Below the pieces are notes generated by a model. That model did not search any database and was not told where the DNA came from. It worked only from the letters and a program-made list of their open reading frames with translations. A stretch of DNA of 64,000 bases. It comes from Micrococcus lylae NBRC 15355. GTDB taxonomy: Bacteria > Actinomycetota > Actinomycetes > Actinomycetales > Micrococcaceae. The stretch covers positions 51,586 to 115,585 of the forward strand of contig NZ_BCSN01000002.1 in NCBI RefSeq assembly GCF_001570885.1. The letters are read 5' to 3'. A program made the translations under genes and the position numbers. Of the stretch, positions 9,692-17,997 are shown one piece after another. Numbering within the stretch: position 1 is the first letter of the stretch; every line of letters begins with the position of its first letter.

Positions 9692-10702
9692 ATGCCGACG
9701 TCGCAGACCGCCCTCACCGCCGCGCGCGCCACCGTGGGACACCACGTTCCCGCGCCCCGGGCCGAGGTGCTGGCCGCCGGTGTCCTGCCCTGGCGGACCG
9801 GCCCGAGCGGCCTCGAGGTCATGGTCATCCACCGCCCCCGCTACGACGACTGGTCCTGGCCGAAGGGCAAGCTCGACCCCGGGGAGACGCTGCCGGAGTG
9901 CGCCGTCCGCGAGGTCCGAGAGGAGACCGGCCTGCGCGTGGCCCTGGGCATCCCGCTGGCCGTGACCCGCTACGAGGTCAAGAACCGCGGCGGCAAGCCC
10001 GGAACCCGCCCCAAGGAGGTCTGGCACTGGGCCGCCGAAGCCGGCCGGCAGAAGGGCCAGGCCGACGGAGACGAGGTGGACGAGCTGCGCTGGGTCTCCC
10101 CTGCAGCCGCGCGCCGTCTGCTCACCAACGCCACGGACCGTCAGCCGCTGGACGCCCTCGAGGCAGCCTACGGCGAGCGCCGCCTGCGCACCGTCCCCCT
10201 GGTGCTGCTCCGGCATGCCAAGGCCAAGCCCCGCTCCTCCTGGTCCCGCGCCGAGGAGGACCGGCCGCTCGCCGCCACCGGCCGCCGTCAGGCGCTGGCC
10301 GACCGGCGGCTCCTGACCGCCTGGGCCCCGGAGAAGCTGTTCTCCTCCCCGTGGCGCCGCTGCGTGGAGACGCTCGCACCGCTGGTGAAGGACACCCGCC
10401 TGCCCGTGAAGTACAAGGCCTCCCTCACGGAGGCCGGCGCCAAGGACAACCCGAAGAAGACCCGGCGCGTGATGCGTGGCCTGCTGGAGAAGCGCCGCGC
10501 CCTGGTGGTGTGTTCGCACCGACCCGTGCTGCCGGAGCTGCTGCAGGAGATCGAGGCGATCACCGCGCACCCGGACGTGCTCAAGGCCCTGCCCGCCGAG
10601 GACCCGTACCTGCGCCCCGGCGGCGTGCTGGTGGCGCACCAGGGCCTGAACCAGGGCGGCCGCGTGGTGGCACTGGAGTGCTACGACCCGGCGGACGGTT
10701 GA
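9692..10702 (+). CDS. mutT1: MutT1-type Nudix hydrolase fused to a histidine phosphatase domain
   Basis: 336 aa. The N-terminal Nudix domain has the full box from G59 to L81 (GKLDPGETLPEC then REVREETGL). The C-terminal domain (about 168-336) is a SixA-type histidine phosphatase with the catalytic LLRHAKAK at R174-H175, SSPWRRCVET and the second histidine in VVCSHRPVL. Mycobacterial MutT1 has this architecture and removes 8-oxo-dGTP and diadenosine polyphosphates, with the phosphatase domain acting on the diphosphate product. The start at 9692 has CGGAG 6 nt upstream; a longer frame opens at 9632 but lacks conserved sequence. Downstream lies a GC hairpin and a partly duplicated copy of the gene's own tail. 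Confidence 0.92.
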   Translation: MPTSQTALTAARATVGHHVPAPRAEVLAAGVLPWRTGPSGLEVMVIHRPRYDDWSWPKGKLDPGETLPECAVREVREETGLRVALGIPLAVTRYEVKNRGGKPGTRPKEVWHWAAEAGRQKGQADGDEVDELRWVSPAAARRLLTNATDRQPLDALEAAYGERRLRTVPLVLLRHAKAKPRSSWSRAEEDRPLAATGRRQALADRRLLTAWAPEKLFSSPWRRCVETLAPLVKDTRLPVKYKASLTEAGAKDNPKKTRRVMRGLLEKRRALVVCSHRPVLPELLQEIEAITAHPDVLKALPAEDPYLRPGGVLVAHQGLNQGGRVVALECYDPADG

Positions 10703-10789
10703 CGGGACACCGTCCGGCGTGGTGGCCGCCGGCGGACGGTTGACGGGGCCGCGGCGCCTCCGGGCGGCCCGGCGTGGTGGCCGCCGGCG
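10690..10789 (+). repeat. Two interleaved direct repeats spanning the mutT1 stop and terminator
   Basis: A 17-bp element, GGCGGACGGTTGACGGG, occurs at 10690-10706 (including the TGA stop of mutT1) and again at 10731-10747. A 21-bp element starting CCGGCGTGGTGG occurs at 10714-10734 and 10769-10789. The first pair also forms the arms of a hairpin around 10710-10739 that should act as the terminator. The layout looks like a local duplication of the gene end. Confidence 0.7.
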
Positions 10790-10825
10790 TGCCGCCGACC
10801 GTTGAGTCGCGCGTCACACCCGGAC

Positions 10826-10831
10826 TAGGCT
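10826..10831 (+). promoter_or_regulatory. -10 hexamer TAGGCT before small GNAT gene
   Basis: TAGGCT lies exactly 6 nt before the ATG at 10838 and there is no Shine-Dalgarno sequence, so the mRNA is probably leaderless. Confidence 0.55.
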
Positions 10832-10837
10832 TCCCGC

Positions 10838-11194
10838 ATGGACACCGTGAACCGCCCCGAACTGATCGTCCACGACCGCCTGAAGCTGACGCGCGACCCG
10901 GACCGCGGCCGCTTCGAGCTGCGCCAGGACGACACCTTCATCGGTTTCGAGGGCTACACCGTGGACGAGATCCCCGCCGAAGACGACGCCCAGGGCCAGG
11001 CCCGCACCGTGGTGCGTCTGCAGCACACGATCATCGACGAGGCCTACGGCCGGAAGGGCTACGCCCGCGCCCTGGTGACGATGGTCCTGCAACGGCTGGC
11101 GGCCGAGGGCGAACAGATCGTCCCGGAGTGCACCTACGTGCAGCAGTACCTGGCGCGCTACCCGGAGTTCCGCGAGCTCGTCTACGAGGGCTGA
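10838..11194 (+). CDS. Small GNAT-fold acetyltransferase-like protein (YidJ/PF14542 type)
   Basis: 118 aa. The central block QHTIIDEAYGRKGYARALV (about residues 67-85) is the shortened acetyl-CoA loop of the small GNAT-fold group to which E. coli YjdJ and human GTLF3B belong, and the end RYPEFRELV matches the family's C-terminal CxYVxxYxxxHPEF-like motif (here ECTYVQQYLARYPEF). These proteins bind CoA; physiological substrates are unknown. Leaderless layout with TAGGCT. A strong terminator follows at 11221-11263. Confidence 0.86.
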   Translation: MDTVNRPELIVHDRLKLTRDPDRGRFELRQDDTFIGFEGYTVDEIPAEDDAQGQARTVVRLQHTIIDEAYGRKGYARALVTMVLQRLAAEGEQIVPECTYVQQYLARYPEFRELVYEG

Positions 11195-11220
11195 GCGCTT
11201 CGGCTGCCTCCGACGTTTCC

Positions 11221-11263
11221 CGACGACGGCCGCGCACCTTGGCTGTGTGCGCGGCCATCGTCG
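11221..11263 (+). terminator. GC-rich hairpin terminator
   Basis: CGACGACGGCCGCGCAC at 11221-11237 pairs with 11247-11263 (one mismatch) around a 9-nt loop. It closes the small GNAT gene. Confidence 0.75.
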
Positions 11264-11294
11264 TGTCCGGACCGTGACGCCCCGCCCCCTTCCG

Positions 11295-11326
11295 TATGTA
11301 TCAATGTGTTGATACGTTGATACATA
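11295..11326. promoter_or_regulatory. Palindromic operator, probable GntR (YtrA-type) site
   Basis: TATGTATCAA (11295-11304) and TTGATACATA (11317-11326) are a perfect 10-bp inverted repeat with a 12-bp spacer. A third half-site, TTGATAC (11309-11315), sits in the spacer, so the left arm can pair with either right copy. The AT-rich site is conspicuous in this GC-rich genome, lies 49 bp before the membrane-protein ATG, and resembles the spaced palindromes bound by YtrA-family GntR repressors, one of which is encoded as the second gene of the unit. Autoregulation is inferred. Confidence 0.75.
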
Positions 11327-11374
11327 ACAAGGTGGCGTCGACGGGGCGCCGCAGACCGGAGGGAGTGACCGACC

Positions 11375-13123
11375 ATGCAGCTGTTCCTGCTGACCTCGCT
11401 GTTCGGGGTCGCCGTGTCGATCGCCGTCGTCTACGCGGTGATCCGCCTGTTCACCAACAGCGCGCAGCGCGACCCGCTCCAGGCCGCCCGCTCCCACGGC
11501 ATGGTGACGGCGCTCATCGCCCTGTTCGCCGCCACCGGCTCAGGACTGACGAGCCTGGTGTTCGTCGAGGATCCGCCCTGGGCCGCGGGAGCATCCGACG
11601 CCCCTGCCGGCCCAGGCGCCTTCCCGGTGTCCGCGGTGCCGTTCGACGTCGGCTTCAACGCCCTGGCCCCCGTCCTCTGGCTGCCAGTGGTCTACTGGAT
11701 CGCCCAGCGCACCTGGCCGACCCCGGTCGCCCCCACCCGCAGCGCACGCCTCACCGCTCGGTCCTGGCGGGAGTACCTCCCACCCCGTCTGACGATCGTC
11801 ACCGGCGTGGTCGCACTGGTCTCCGTGGCCGCCGCCCTGATGCTCCTGCCCACCGACGGCCGGCCGCTGACGACGGCCGACACGGGCGTCAGCGGCCCGG
11901 ACGGGATGTCCGAGACCTTCGTGCGGGACCCGGGTGTGCGCAGCGGCGCGCTGGTGACCCCGTGGCTGCTCGGATTCGTGCTCCTGGCCTGCCTCTGCGG
12001 CGCACTGGCGGTCGCCGCCGTCGTCCGCCGGCGCTCCCTCTCAGGGCTCACCCCGGCCCAGGACGACGCCGTCCGGCACGTGGCCGTCAACCGCATCCTG
12101 CGCACTCTGACCGTCGTCCTTCTCTCCGTGCCCGTCGCCGTGGACAACGCCTTCGGGTCCCAGGAGCCGAACCGGATGGGGCCCTTCACCGTCTGGTCGC
12201 TGGCCGCGGTCTTCGCTGTGGCCCTGGCGATGCTCGTGTGGACCTCGCCCCAGGTGAGGGTGCTCCGTCAGGACGCGGCGCACCACGTGTACGAGGACGC
12301 CACCGGGGAATGGGTGGAGGTCCCCCGCGGCCCCGGCACCCTGAGCGATGTCATCCAGCTGCGCCACACGGCCGCCGCGGTCGTCCTCCCGCTCGCCGCG
12401 CTGACGACGGTGGCGATGTTCGTGCTGCCGATGCCGGCGCACCTGGAGCTCTCCGCCGTCGGGTCTCCCGTCGCCTCCGTGCTGGCCGCATTCGCTCCCC
12501 TGTCCGTCCTCTGGGTCGGCTACCTGCTGGCCGAGTTCGTGCTGCGCATGAAGCACACCGACCGCACCGCCACCGCCCGCACCCGCGGCGTCCGCGCCTC
12601 CACCTGGCGCGTCGTGCTCTTCGGCGTCGTCGCCACGGCCGGTCTCGTGGCCGTCGGCTGGGCCGTCCGGGAGGAACGCGCCCTCGCCCGCGTCGGCGTC
12701 GACGCAGTCCCGCTGGCCGTTGCCATGCTGTCCGCCCTCCTGGTGATCGGGATGCTCACCGCGATCGGCGTGCGGGTCTGCCTCCGCCGCCACCCGCTGA
12801 CCCGCACCTCCGCGCTCATGGACCGCCGCATGCGCCGCCGCACCGCGGACCGCATGGTCGGCATCGGCACCACCGGCATGCTGATGGTCCTCGCCACCGC
12901 TGTCGGCCAGCTGGTGATGTCCATGTCCGTCGCCCCGCTGCTGTACCTCCTCGCCGTCATCCCCGCCCTGCTCCCCAGCACCTCCCTGGTCCGTCCGATC
13001 GGCGACGCCCAGGACCCGGCCGACGGCTCGGACGGACCAGAGGACGGAGGCCACCGGCCGTCGTCGGGAAGGCCCGAGGCGACCGGAGGGCCGGTGGCCG
13101 CGGGAGCGAAGGCGCGCCGATGA
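11375..13123 (+). CDS. Large polytopic membrane protein under GntR control, unknown function
   Basis: 582 aa. Roughly a dozen hydrophobic helices can be counted: an N-terminal span (3-25), a pair around 43-60 and 88-112, one near 142-160, two near 193-218, two near 245-290, two near 335-400, two near 425-470, and a final pair near 500-540; then a 40-residue disordered tail. A conserved-looking block HVYEDATGEWVEVPRGPGT (about 307-325) lies in a loop. No transporter, peptidase or ABC signature is seen. The ATG has GGAGGGAG upstream. It overlaps the GntR gene (ATGA) and lies behind a palindromic operator. In other Gram-positives such regulators control ABC or membrane-stress genes; here no ATPase is present. 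Confidence 0.8.
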   Translation: MQLFLLTSLFGVAVSIAVVYAVIRLFTNSAQRDPLQAARSHGMVTALIALFAATGSGLTSLVFVEDPPWAAGASDAPAGPGAFPVSAVPFDVGFNALAPVLWLPVVYWIAQRTWPTPVAPTRSARLTARSWREYLPPRLTIVTGVVALVSVAAALMLLPTDGRPLTTADTGVSGPDGMSETFVRDPGVRSGALVTPWLLGFVLLACLCGALAVAAVVRRRSLSGLTPAQDDAVRHVAVNRILRTLTVVLLSVPVAVDNAFGSQEPNRMGPFTVWSLAAVFAVALAMLVWTSPQVRVLRQDAAHHVYEDATGEWVEVPRGPGTLSDVIQLRHTAAAVVLPLAALTTVAMFVLPMPAHLELSAVGSPVASVLAAFAPLSVLWVGYLLAEFVLRMKHTDRTATARTRGVRASTWRVVLFGVVATAGLVAVGWAVREERALARVGVDAVPLAVAMLSALLVIGMLTAIGVRVCLRRHPLTRTSALMDRRMRRRTADRMVGIGTTGMLMVLATAVGQLVMSMSVAPLLYLLAVIPALLPSTSLVRPIGDAQDPADGSDGPEDGGHRPSSGRPEATGGPVAAGAKARR

Positions 13124-13515
13124 GCCACCCCGTCTCCCCACAGCCGCCGGCCGGCCCGGCCGAGATCGCCATCGACCTGGAGTCCGCGACGCCGCCCTAC
13201 GAGCAGGTGCGTCGGCAGATCTCGGTGGCCGCCTCCTCCGGGGCACTGCCGCCGGGCACCCGGCTGCCCTCGGTGCGCGCCCTGGCCGCGGACCTGGGCA
13301 TCGCCCCCGGCACCGTGGCCCGCGCCTACAAAGAGCTCGAGGCCGCCGGCGTGGTGGTCACCGCAGGACGCCGCGGCACCGTGATCGCCGAGGACGCGCC
13401 CGCCACCGAGGCGGCGGCCGTGGTGGCCGCGCTGCGCCAGGCCTCCGCCCTGGCCCGCGGCGCCGGCTGGGACCGGAGCCGCTGGGAGCGGGAGGCCGGG
13501 CGCGCCTGGGGCTGA
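13120..13515 (+). CDS. GntR-family transcriptional regulator, YtrA subfamily
   Basis: 131 aa. A single winged helix-turn-helix domain (about residues 20-92) with [32 protein letters not shown] and [15 protein letters not shown], followed by only about 35 residues. The very short C-terminal part is the mark of the YtrA subfamily, whose members have no ligand domain proper and dimerise through two helices. It starts inside the stop of the membrane-protein gene (ATGA), so the two proteins are made together. It most likely represses this same unit through the operator at 11295-11326. Confidence 0.9.
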   Translation: MSHPVSPQPPAGPAEIAIDLESATPPYEQVRRQISVAASSGALPPGTRLPSVRALAADLGIAPGTVARAYKELEAAGVVVTAGRRGTVIAEDAPATEAAAVVAALRQASALARGAGWDRSRWEREAGRAWG

Positions 13516-13567
13516 AGGCCTCCAGGGTTCCCGGAACCGCCGGAATCAGCCGATTCTGCGGACTCGC

Positions 13568-13573
13568 TACGAT
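13568..13573 (+). promoter_or_regulatory. -10 hexamer TACGAT of thyA
   Basis: TACGAT ends 6 nt before the GTG start codon of thyA and there is no ribosome-binding site, which indicates a leaderless transcript beginning at or next to the GTG. Confidence 0.6.
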
Positions 13574-13579
13574 GGTCCG

Positions 13580-14401
13580 GTGACCATTCCGACCCCCTAC
13601 GAGGACCTGCTCGCCGAGGTGCTGGCAGACGGCGCCCTTAAGGGCGACCGCACCGGCACCGGCACACACAGCGTGTTCGGCCGGCAGCTGCGCTTCGACC
13701 TGGCCGACTCCTTCCCGCTGATCACCACCAAGCGCGTCCACTTCAAGTCCGTGGCGCTCGAGCTGCTGTGGTTCCTCCGCGGCGACTCCAACGTCCGTTG
13801 GCTGCAGGAGCGCGGCGTGCGGATCTGGAACGAGTGGGCGGACGAGAACGGTGACCTCGGCCCGGTCTACGGCGTCCAGTGGCGCTCCTGGCCCACGCCG
13901 GACGGTGGGAGCATCGACCAGATCGCGAAGGTCGTGGAGTCGCTGCGGACGAACCCGGACTCACGCCGGCACATCGTCACCGCCTGGAACCCCGCCGAGG
14001 TGGAGGACATGGCCCTGCCCCCGTGCCACGCGCTCTTCCAGTTCTACGTGGAGCCGGCGCAGGACGGCGGCCCCGGACGGCTGTCCTGCCAGCTCTACCA
14101 GCGCTCGGCGGACCTCTTCCTCGGGGTCCCGTTCAACATCGCCTCCTACGCCCTGCTCACCGTGATGATGGCGGAGCAGACCGGCCTGCGCCCCGGCGAG
14201 TTCGTGTGGACCGGAGGCGACTGCCATATCTACGCCAACCATGTGGACCAGGTCCGCGAGCAGCTGAGCCGCGAGCCCTACCCGTACCCGCGGCTGCGCC
14301 TGACCCGCCGCCCCGAGTCGATCTTCGACTACGCCTACGAGGACATCGAGCTCGTCGACTACCGCCACCACCCGACCATCACGGCGCCGATCGCCGTCTG
14401 A
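13580..14401 (+). CDS. thyA: Thymidylate synthase
   Basis: 273 aa, close to the 264 of E. coli. Converts dUMP to dTMP with methylene-tetrahydrofolate. The catalytic cysteine is C149 in [13 protein letters not shown]; also present are the phosphate-binding arginines in [18 protein letters not shown] and DSRRHIV, the folate/dUMP segment [18 protein letters not shown], and the C-terminal [12 protein letters not shown] start at 13580 with a leaderless promoter layout. folA follows, which regenerates the tetrahydrofolate that this enzyme oxidises to dihydrofolate. Confidence 0.97.
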   Translation: MTIPTPYEDLLAEVLADGALKGDRTGTGTHSVFGRQLRFDLADSFPLITTKRVHFKSVALELLWFLRGDSNVRWLQERGVRIWNEWADENGDLGPVYGVQWRSWPTPDGGSIDQIAKVVESLRTNPDSRRHIVTAWNPAEVEDMALPPCHALFQFYVEPAQDGGPGRLSCQLYQRSADLFLGVPFNIASYALLTVMMAEQTGLRPGEFVWTGGDCHIYANHVDQVREQLSREPYPYPRLRLTRRPESIFDYAYEDIELVDYRHHPTITAPIAV

Positions 14402-14448
14402 GCCGCCCTCCCCGAGACCCGCAGGACCACAGGAGCATCCGCAGCACC

Positions 14449-15030
14449 GTGAACGACGCCGCCCACCACCGCACCTCCCCCGCCGGCAGCCCCAGCCGCA
14501 TCGGCATGATCTGGGCCCAGAGCCCGGACCGCGTCATCGGCCTCGACGGGGGCATGCCGTGGCACCTGCCGGAGGACCTGAAGCACTTCAAGGACCGCAC
14601 CCTGGGCCACCCCGTGGTCATGGGCCGCCGCACCTGGGAGTCCTTCCCGGAGCGCTTCCGGCCGCTGCCGGACCGCACGAACATCGTGGTCTCCCGCACC
14701 CTGGACGCGGACGACGCCGCCGGGGACGCCGTGCGCGCCACCGGCGCCGTGGTGGCCGCAGACTTCGGGGCGGGTCTGCACGCGGCCTCCGAGGCCGACG
14801 GCCTGGACCTGGTCTGGGTCATCGGCGGCGCCACCCTGTACGAACAGGCCCTGGACGTGGCCACCCTCGCCGAGGTCACCGTGATCGACACGGACGTCTC
14901 CGGCGATGCCCATGCCCCCGCCCTGGACGCCCGCTGGAGACTCACGCAGGCCGACCCGTCCCCGGACGGCTGGCACACCTCCGCCGAGGGCCTGCGCTAC
15001 CGCTTCGAGCGCTGGGAGCGCCCGGCCTGA
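14449..15030 (+). CDS. folA: Dihydrofolate reductase
   Basis: 193 aa from GTG 14449. Reduces dihydrofolate to tetrahydrofolate with NADPH. The core begins IGMIWAQSPDRVIGLDGGMPWHLPEDLKHF, with the invariant Pro-Trp and the active-site acidic residue D in PEDLKHF, followed by GHPVVMGRRTWESFP (NADPH phosphate binding), NIVVSRTLD and WVIGGATLYEQAL. The first 19 residues precede the usual start of the fold, so translation might begin closer to the core, but no better start with a ribosome-binding site is visible; AGGAG lies 13 nt before the GTG. Downstream of thyA, on the same strand, as a functional pair. Confidence 0.95.
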   Translation: MNDAAHHRTSPAGSPSRIGMIWAQSPDRVIGLDGGMPWHLPEDLKHFKDRTLGHPVVMGRRTWESFPERFRPLPDRTNIVVSRTLDADDAAGDAVRATGAVVAADFGAGLHAASEADGLDLVWVIGGATLYEQALDVATLAEVTVIDTDVSGDAHAPALDARWRLTQADPSPDGWHTSAEGLRYRFERWERPA

Positions 15031-15090
15031 GCCGGACGTCACGTCTGCTCTCCGCATTCCGTCCGTGCACCCCGTCGAGAAGGAGCATCC

Positions 15091-15327
15091 ATGAGCCCCA
15101 CCCCGACCTCCCAGAACGACCCCAAGCCGTTCTTCGACAAGGACATGCTGTCCTTCCTCGCGCTGATCGCCTTCCCGATCCTGGCGCTCGTCTCCGCCGT
15201 CTTCGGCCTGATCCTCGTGGTCCAGGGCCACATCCTCGGCGGCCTGGTGTTCCTGCTGGTCCTCACCCAGGCCTTCGCCATCGGCGGTCTTATCGTGTGG
15301 ACGCGCCGACGCCGCCCGCGGGACTGA
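15091..15327 (+). CDS. Small two-span membrane protein
   Basis: 78 aa with a polar N-terminus (about 1-18), two hydrophobic helices (about 20-44 and 47-70) and a basic tail TRRRRPRD that should stay in the cytoplasm. The ATG is preceded by a good AAGGAG site. Its function is not recognised. It lies between folA and asd on the same strand. Confidence 0.78.
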   Translation: MSPTPTSQNDPKPFFDKDMLSFLALIAFPILALVSAVFGLILVVQGHILGGLVFLLVLTQAFAIGGLIVWTRRRRPRD

Positions 15328-15331
15328 CGGA

Positions 15332-15337
15332 TACGGT
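15332..15337 (+). promoter_or_regulatory. -10 hexamer TACGGT of asd
   Basis: TACGGT ends 6 nt before the asd ATG (15344). The spacer GGAGGC could double as a weak ribosome-binding site. Confidence 0.45.
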
Positions 15338-15343
15338 GGAGGC

Positions 15344-16519
15344 ATGACCGTCCACGCACAGACCGCCGCAGCCCCCGCCGATGCCGCCGCCCTGCCCGCC
15401 GTGGGCCTGGTGGGCTGGCGCGGCATGGTGGGATCCGTCCTCATGCAACGCATGGCCGAGGAGGGCGACTTCGCCCGCATCCACCCGGTGTTCTTCTCCA
15501 CGTCGAACGCCGGCGGCACCGCCCCGGCCTTCGCCGGCATGGACGGGGACCCCGGCACCCTCAAGGATGCCTATGACGTCGAGGCGCTCAAGGCCCTGCC
15601 GATCATCGTCAGCACCCAGGGCGGCGACTACACCAAGGCCGTGCACGGCACGCTCCGCGCCGCCGGCTGGGACGGCCTCTGGATCGACGCGGCCTCCACC
15701 CTCCGCATGGAGGACGACGCGGTGATCGTCCTGGACCCGGTGAACCGTTCCGTGGTCGACGCCGCCCTGGAGGCGGGCACCAAGGACTTCGTGGGCGGCA
15801 ACTGCACCGTCTCCTGCATGCTCATGGGCCTGGGCGGCCTGTTCACCGCCGGCCTCGTGGAGTGGGGCACGGCCATGACCTACCAGGCGGCCTCCGGCGG
15901 GGGCGCCCGCCACATGCGCGAGCTGCTGAACCAGTTCGGCGCCCTGCACGGCGAGGTCGCCGGAGAGCTGGAGGACCCGGCCTCCGCGATCCTCGAGATC
16001 GACCGGAAGGTGATCGAGCTGCAGCGCTCCGGCCGCCTGGATGCCAGCCAGTTCGGTGTCCCGCTCGGCGGCTCGCTCATTCCCTGGATCGACTCGGACC
16101 TGGGCAACGGCACCTCCCGCGAGGAGCTCAAGGCCTACGACGAGACCAACAAGGTCCTCGGCCGCACCGGCGCGGATCGCATCCCCTTCGACTCCCTCTG
16201 CGTGCGCGTGGGCGCCATGCGCTCGCACTCCCAGGCCCTCACCCTGAAGCTCACGAAGGACGTCCCGCTGGACGAGGTCGAGCAGATCATCGCCGAGGGC
16301 ACCGAGTGGGCCAGCGTCGTCCCGAACGACAAGGAGTCCACCGTGGCCGAGCTGACCCCGGTCGCGGCCACCGGCACGCTCCGGATCCCCGTGGGACGCC
16401 TCCGCAAGCTCACCATGGGCCCCGAGTACCTGTCCGCCTTCACCGTGGGCGACCAGCTCCTGTGGGGTGCCGCCGAGCCGCTGCGCCGCATGCTGATGAT
16501 CGCCACCGGCAACCTCTGA
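15344..16519 (+). CDS. asd: Aspartate-semialdehyde dehydrogenase, enterobacterial type
   Basis: 391 aa. Reduces aspartyl phosphate to aspartate semialdehyde with NADPH, the branch point to diaminopimelate/lysine, threonine and methionine. [15 protein letters not shown] (23-37) is the nucleotide-binding start, the catalytic cysteine is C154 in [26 protein letters not shown] follows, and the catalytic histidine is in [12 protein letters not shown]. The sequence and length closely resemble E. coli Asd (about 367 aa) rather than the shorter, divergent enzyme typical of most actinobacteria. The first 18 residues are an extra Ala-rich extension. Terminator at 16553-16598. Confidence 0.95.
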   Translation: MTVHAQTAAAPADAAALPAVGLVGWRGMVGSVLMQRMAEEGDFARIHPVFFSTSNAGGTAPAFAGMDGDPGTLKDAYDVEALKALPIIVSTQGGDYTKAVHGTLRAAGWDGLWIDAASTLRMEDDAVIVLDPVNRSVVDAALEAGTKDFVGGNCTVSCMLMGLGGLFTAGLVEWGTAMTYQAASGGGARHMRELLNQFGALHGEVAGELEDPASAILEIDRKVIELQRSGRLDASQFGVPLGGSLIPWIDSDLGNGTSREELKAYDETNKVLGRTGADRIPFDSLCVRVGAMRSHSQALTLKLTKDVPLDEVEQIIAEGTEWASVVPNDKESTVAELTPVAATGTLRIPVGRLRKLTMGPEYLSAFTVGDQLLWGAAEPLRRMLMIATGNL

Positions 16520-16552
16520 CGCTCCCCGCACCGGAGCGTCCATCCGAAGGGA

Positions 16553-16598
16553 CGACGACGGCCGGTCACCTTCCGCAGAAGGCGACCGGCCGTCGTCG
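16553..16598 (+). terminator. Terminator hairpin after asd
   Basis: CGACGACGGCCGGTC at 16553-16567 pairs perfectly with 16584-16598 across a 16-nt loop. Same core as several other hairpins in the window. Confidence 0.8.
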
Positions 16599-16623
16599 CG
16601 GGTACGCCGTGGGCGCCGAACCC

Positions 16624-16815
16624 TCTGGCTCGCCGAACCAGAGACTCTGGCTCCTTCAGACGACGCTGAACCCACCAAACCCTCTGGCTCGCCGAACCAG
16701 AGACTCTGGCCCCTTCAAGCACGGTCGAAGCAGCCGAAGCTTCTGGCTCGCCGAACCAGAGACTCTGGCCCCTTCGGGTGCGCTCGAAGCAGCCGAAGCT
16801 TCTGGTTCGGCGCAG
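16624..16815. repeat. 59-bp tandem repeat array with palindromic core, 3 units plus a partial
   Basis: Units begin with TCTGG at 16624, 16683, 16742 and 16801, exactly 59 bp apart. Each starts with the 19-bp palindrome TCTGGCTCGCCGAACCAGA (9-bp arms, one wobble), followed by GACTCTGGCCCCTTC and a more variable half. The fourth copy breaks off after about 12 bp, just before the murB stop. The region between the asd terminator and murB contains no gene. Confidence 0.9.
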
Positions 16816-16824
16816 GGCGGGGGT

Positions 16825-17997
16825 TCAGAGGGAGGTGCCGATGATCATCGGTTCGGCGTGCAGCTCGACGCCGAAGCGCTCCTTCACACCGTCCCGAACG
16901 GTGCGGGCGATCGTGAGGATGTCCTCGGTGGAGGCGTCCCCGCGGTTGGTGATCGCCAGGGTGTGCTTCGTGGACAGGGAGGCACGGCCGCCGGCCAGGC
17001 CCCGCCCGTCCGCGCCGCGGCCGTCCACCTCGCCCTCGCCGGGGACGACGTCCGGCAGGCCGAAGCCCTTCTTGAATCCGGCGTGGTCGATCAGCCAGGC
17101 GGCGGAGAGCTTGACCAGTTCGGTGCCGTCCTCTGCGTGGCCGACGCCGAACGCCGGGGCTCCCTCCGGCAGGCGGGCGCGCACGGAGGCCGGGACGATC
17201 GGATTGGTGAAGTAGGAACCGGTGGACCACGTGTCCCGGTCCGCGGGGTCGGACACCATGCCCTTGGAGCCGCGCAGTGCCAGCACGTTCTCGCGCACGG
17301 TCGCCAGCGGGGCGTGGGTGCCCTCCTCCACGTCCAGGGCCTTGGCGAGCTGGCCGTAGCGGACCGGGGCCGTGGCCTCGGCGCCGTGGGCGGCACGCAG
17401 CAGCTCCAGGTCGATGGACAGCACGATCCAGCGCGGGGACGGGGCGCCGCCGGCGGTCATGGAGCGCTTGATGATGGAGTCGCGGTAGCCGAAGCGCAGG
17501 TCCTCGGCGCCGAGCTCCACGACCTGCCCGGACTCGCGGTCCAGGGCCCGGACGGAGCGCAGCACCTGGGAGATGTCCGCGCCGTAGGCACCGACGTTCT
17601 GCACCGGGGTGGCGCCGGCCGATCCCGGGATGCCGGACAGGGCCTCGATGCCCGCCAGCTCGTGCTGCACGGACCAGGCGACGGCGTCATCCCACACGTG
17701 GCCCGCGGCGATGCGCACGACCACGGCGGTGCCCTCGGCACCGGCATCCGCGTCCCCGGAGAGGACCTCGATGCCGGTGAAGGCCATCTGCACCACGGTG
17801 CCGTCGAAGCCGGCGTCCGCCATCAGGGTGTTGGAGCCTCCGCCCAGGACGAACAGGGCCTCCCCTGCGGCGTCCGCGGCGGTGATGGCCTGGACGGCCT
17901 GCGCCTCGGTCTCGGCGCGGACCCAGTTCCTGGCCGCACCGCCGACGCCGGTGGTGGTGTGGTCCGCCAGGCGGCGGCTGGTGGTCGGCTCGCTCAC
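16825..17997 (-). CDS. murB: UDP-N-acetylenolpyruvoylglucosamine reductase
   Basis: 390 aa from GTG 17997. Reduces UDP-GlcNAc-enolpyruvate to UDP-MurNAc with NADPH and FAD, the second committed step of peptidoglycan synthesis. FAD-binding GGGSNT is at 52-57 and SGIPGSAGATPVQNVGAYG at 121-139; the proton-donor serine is S261 in GSYFTNP, and the glutamate is E382 in HAEPMII near the C-terminus. It is longer than typical type I enzymes because of a Gly/Arg/Asp-rich insertion (about 318-339). GTG overlaps the stop of the MaoC gene (GTGA). Third gene of the hadA-hadB-murB operon, an order also found in other actinobacteria. Confidence 0.95.
   Translation of the reverse strand: MSEPTTSRRLADHTTTGVGGAARNWVRAETEAQAVQAITAADAAGEALFVLGGGSNTLMADAGFDGTVVQMAFTGIEVLSGDADAGAEGTAVVVRIAAGHVWDDAVAWSVQHELAGIEALSGIPGSAGATPVQNVGAYGADISQVLRSVRALDRESGQVVELGAEDLRFGYRDSIIKRSMTAGGAPSPRWIVLSIDLELLRAAHGAEATAPVRYGQLAKALDVEEGTHAPLATVRENVLALRGSKGMVSDPADRDTWSTGSYFTNPIVPASVRARLPEGAPAFGVGHAEDGTELVKLSAAWLIDHAGFKKGFGLPDVVPGEGEVDGRGADGRGLAGGRASLSTKHTLAITNRGDASTEDILTIARTVRDGVKERFGVELHAEPMIIGTSL

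Noticed and set aside
16624..16815. CRISPR array at the 59-bp repeats
   Set aside because: The units are direct continuous repeats without unique spacers, only three copies, and there are no cas genes nearby.
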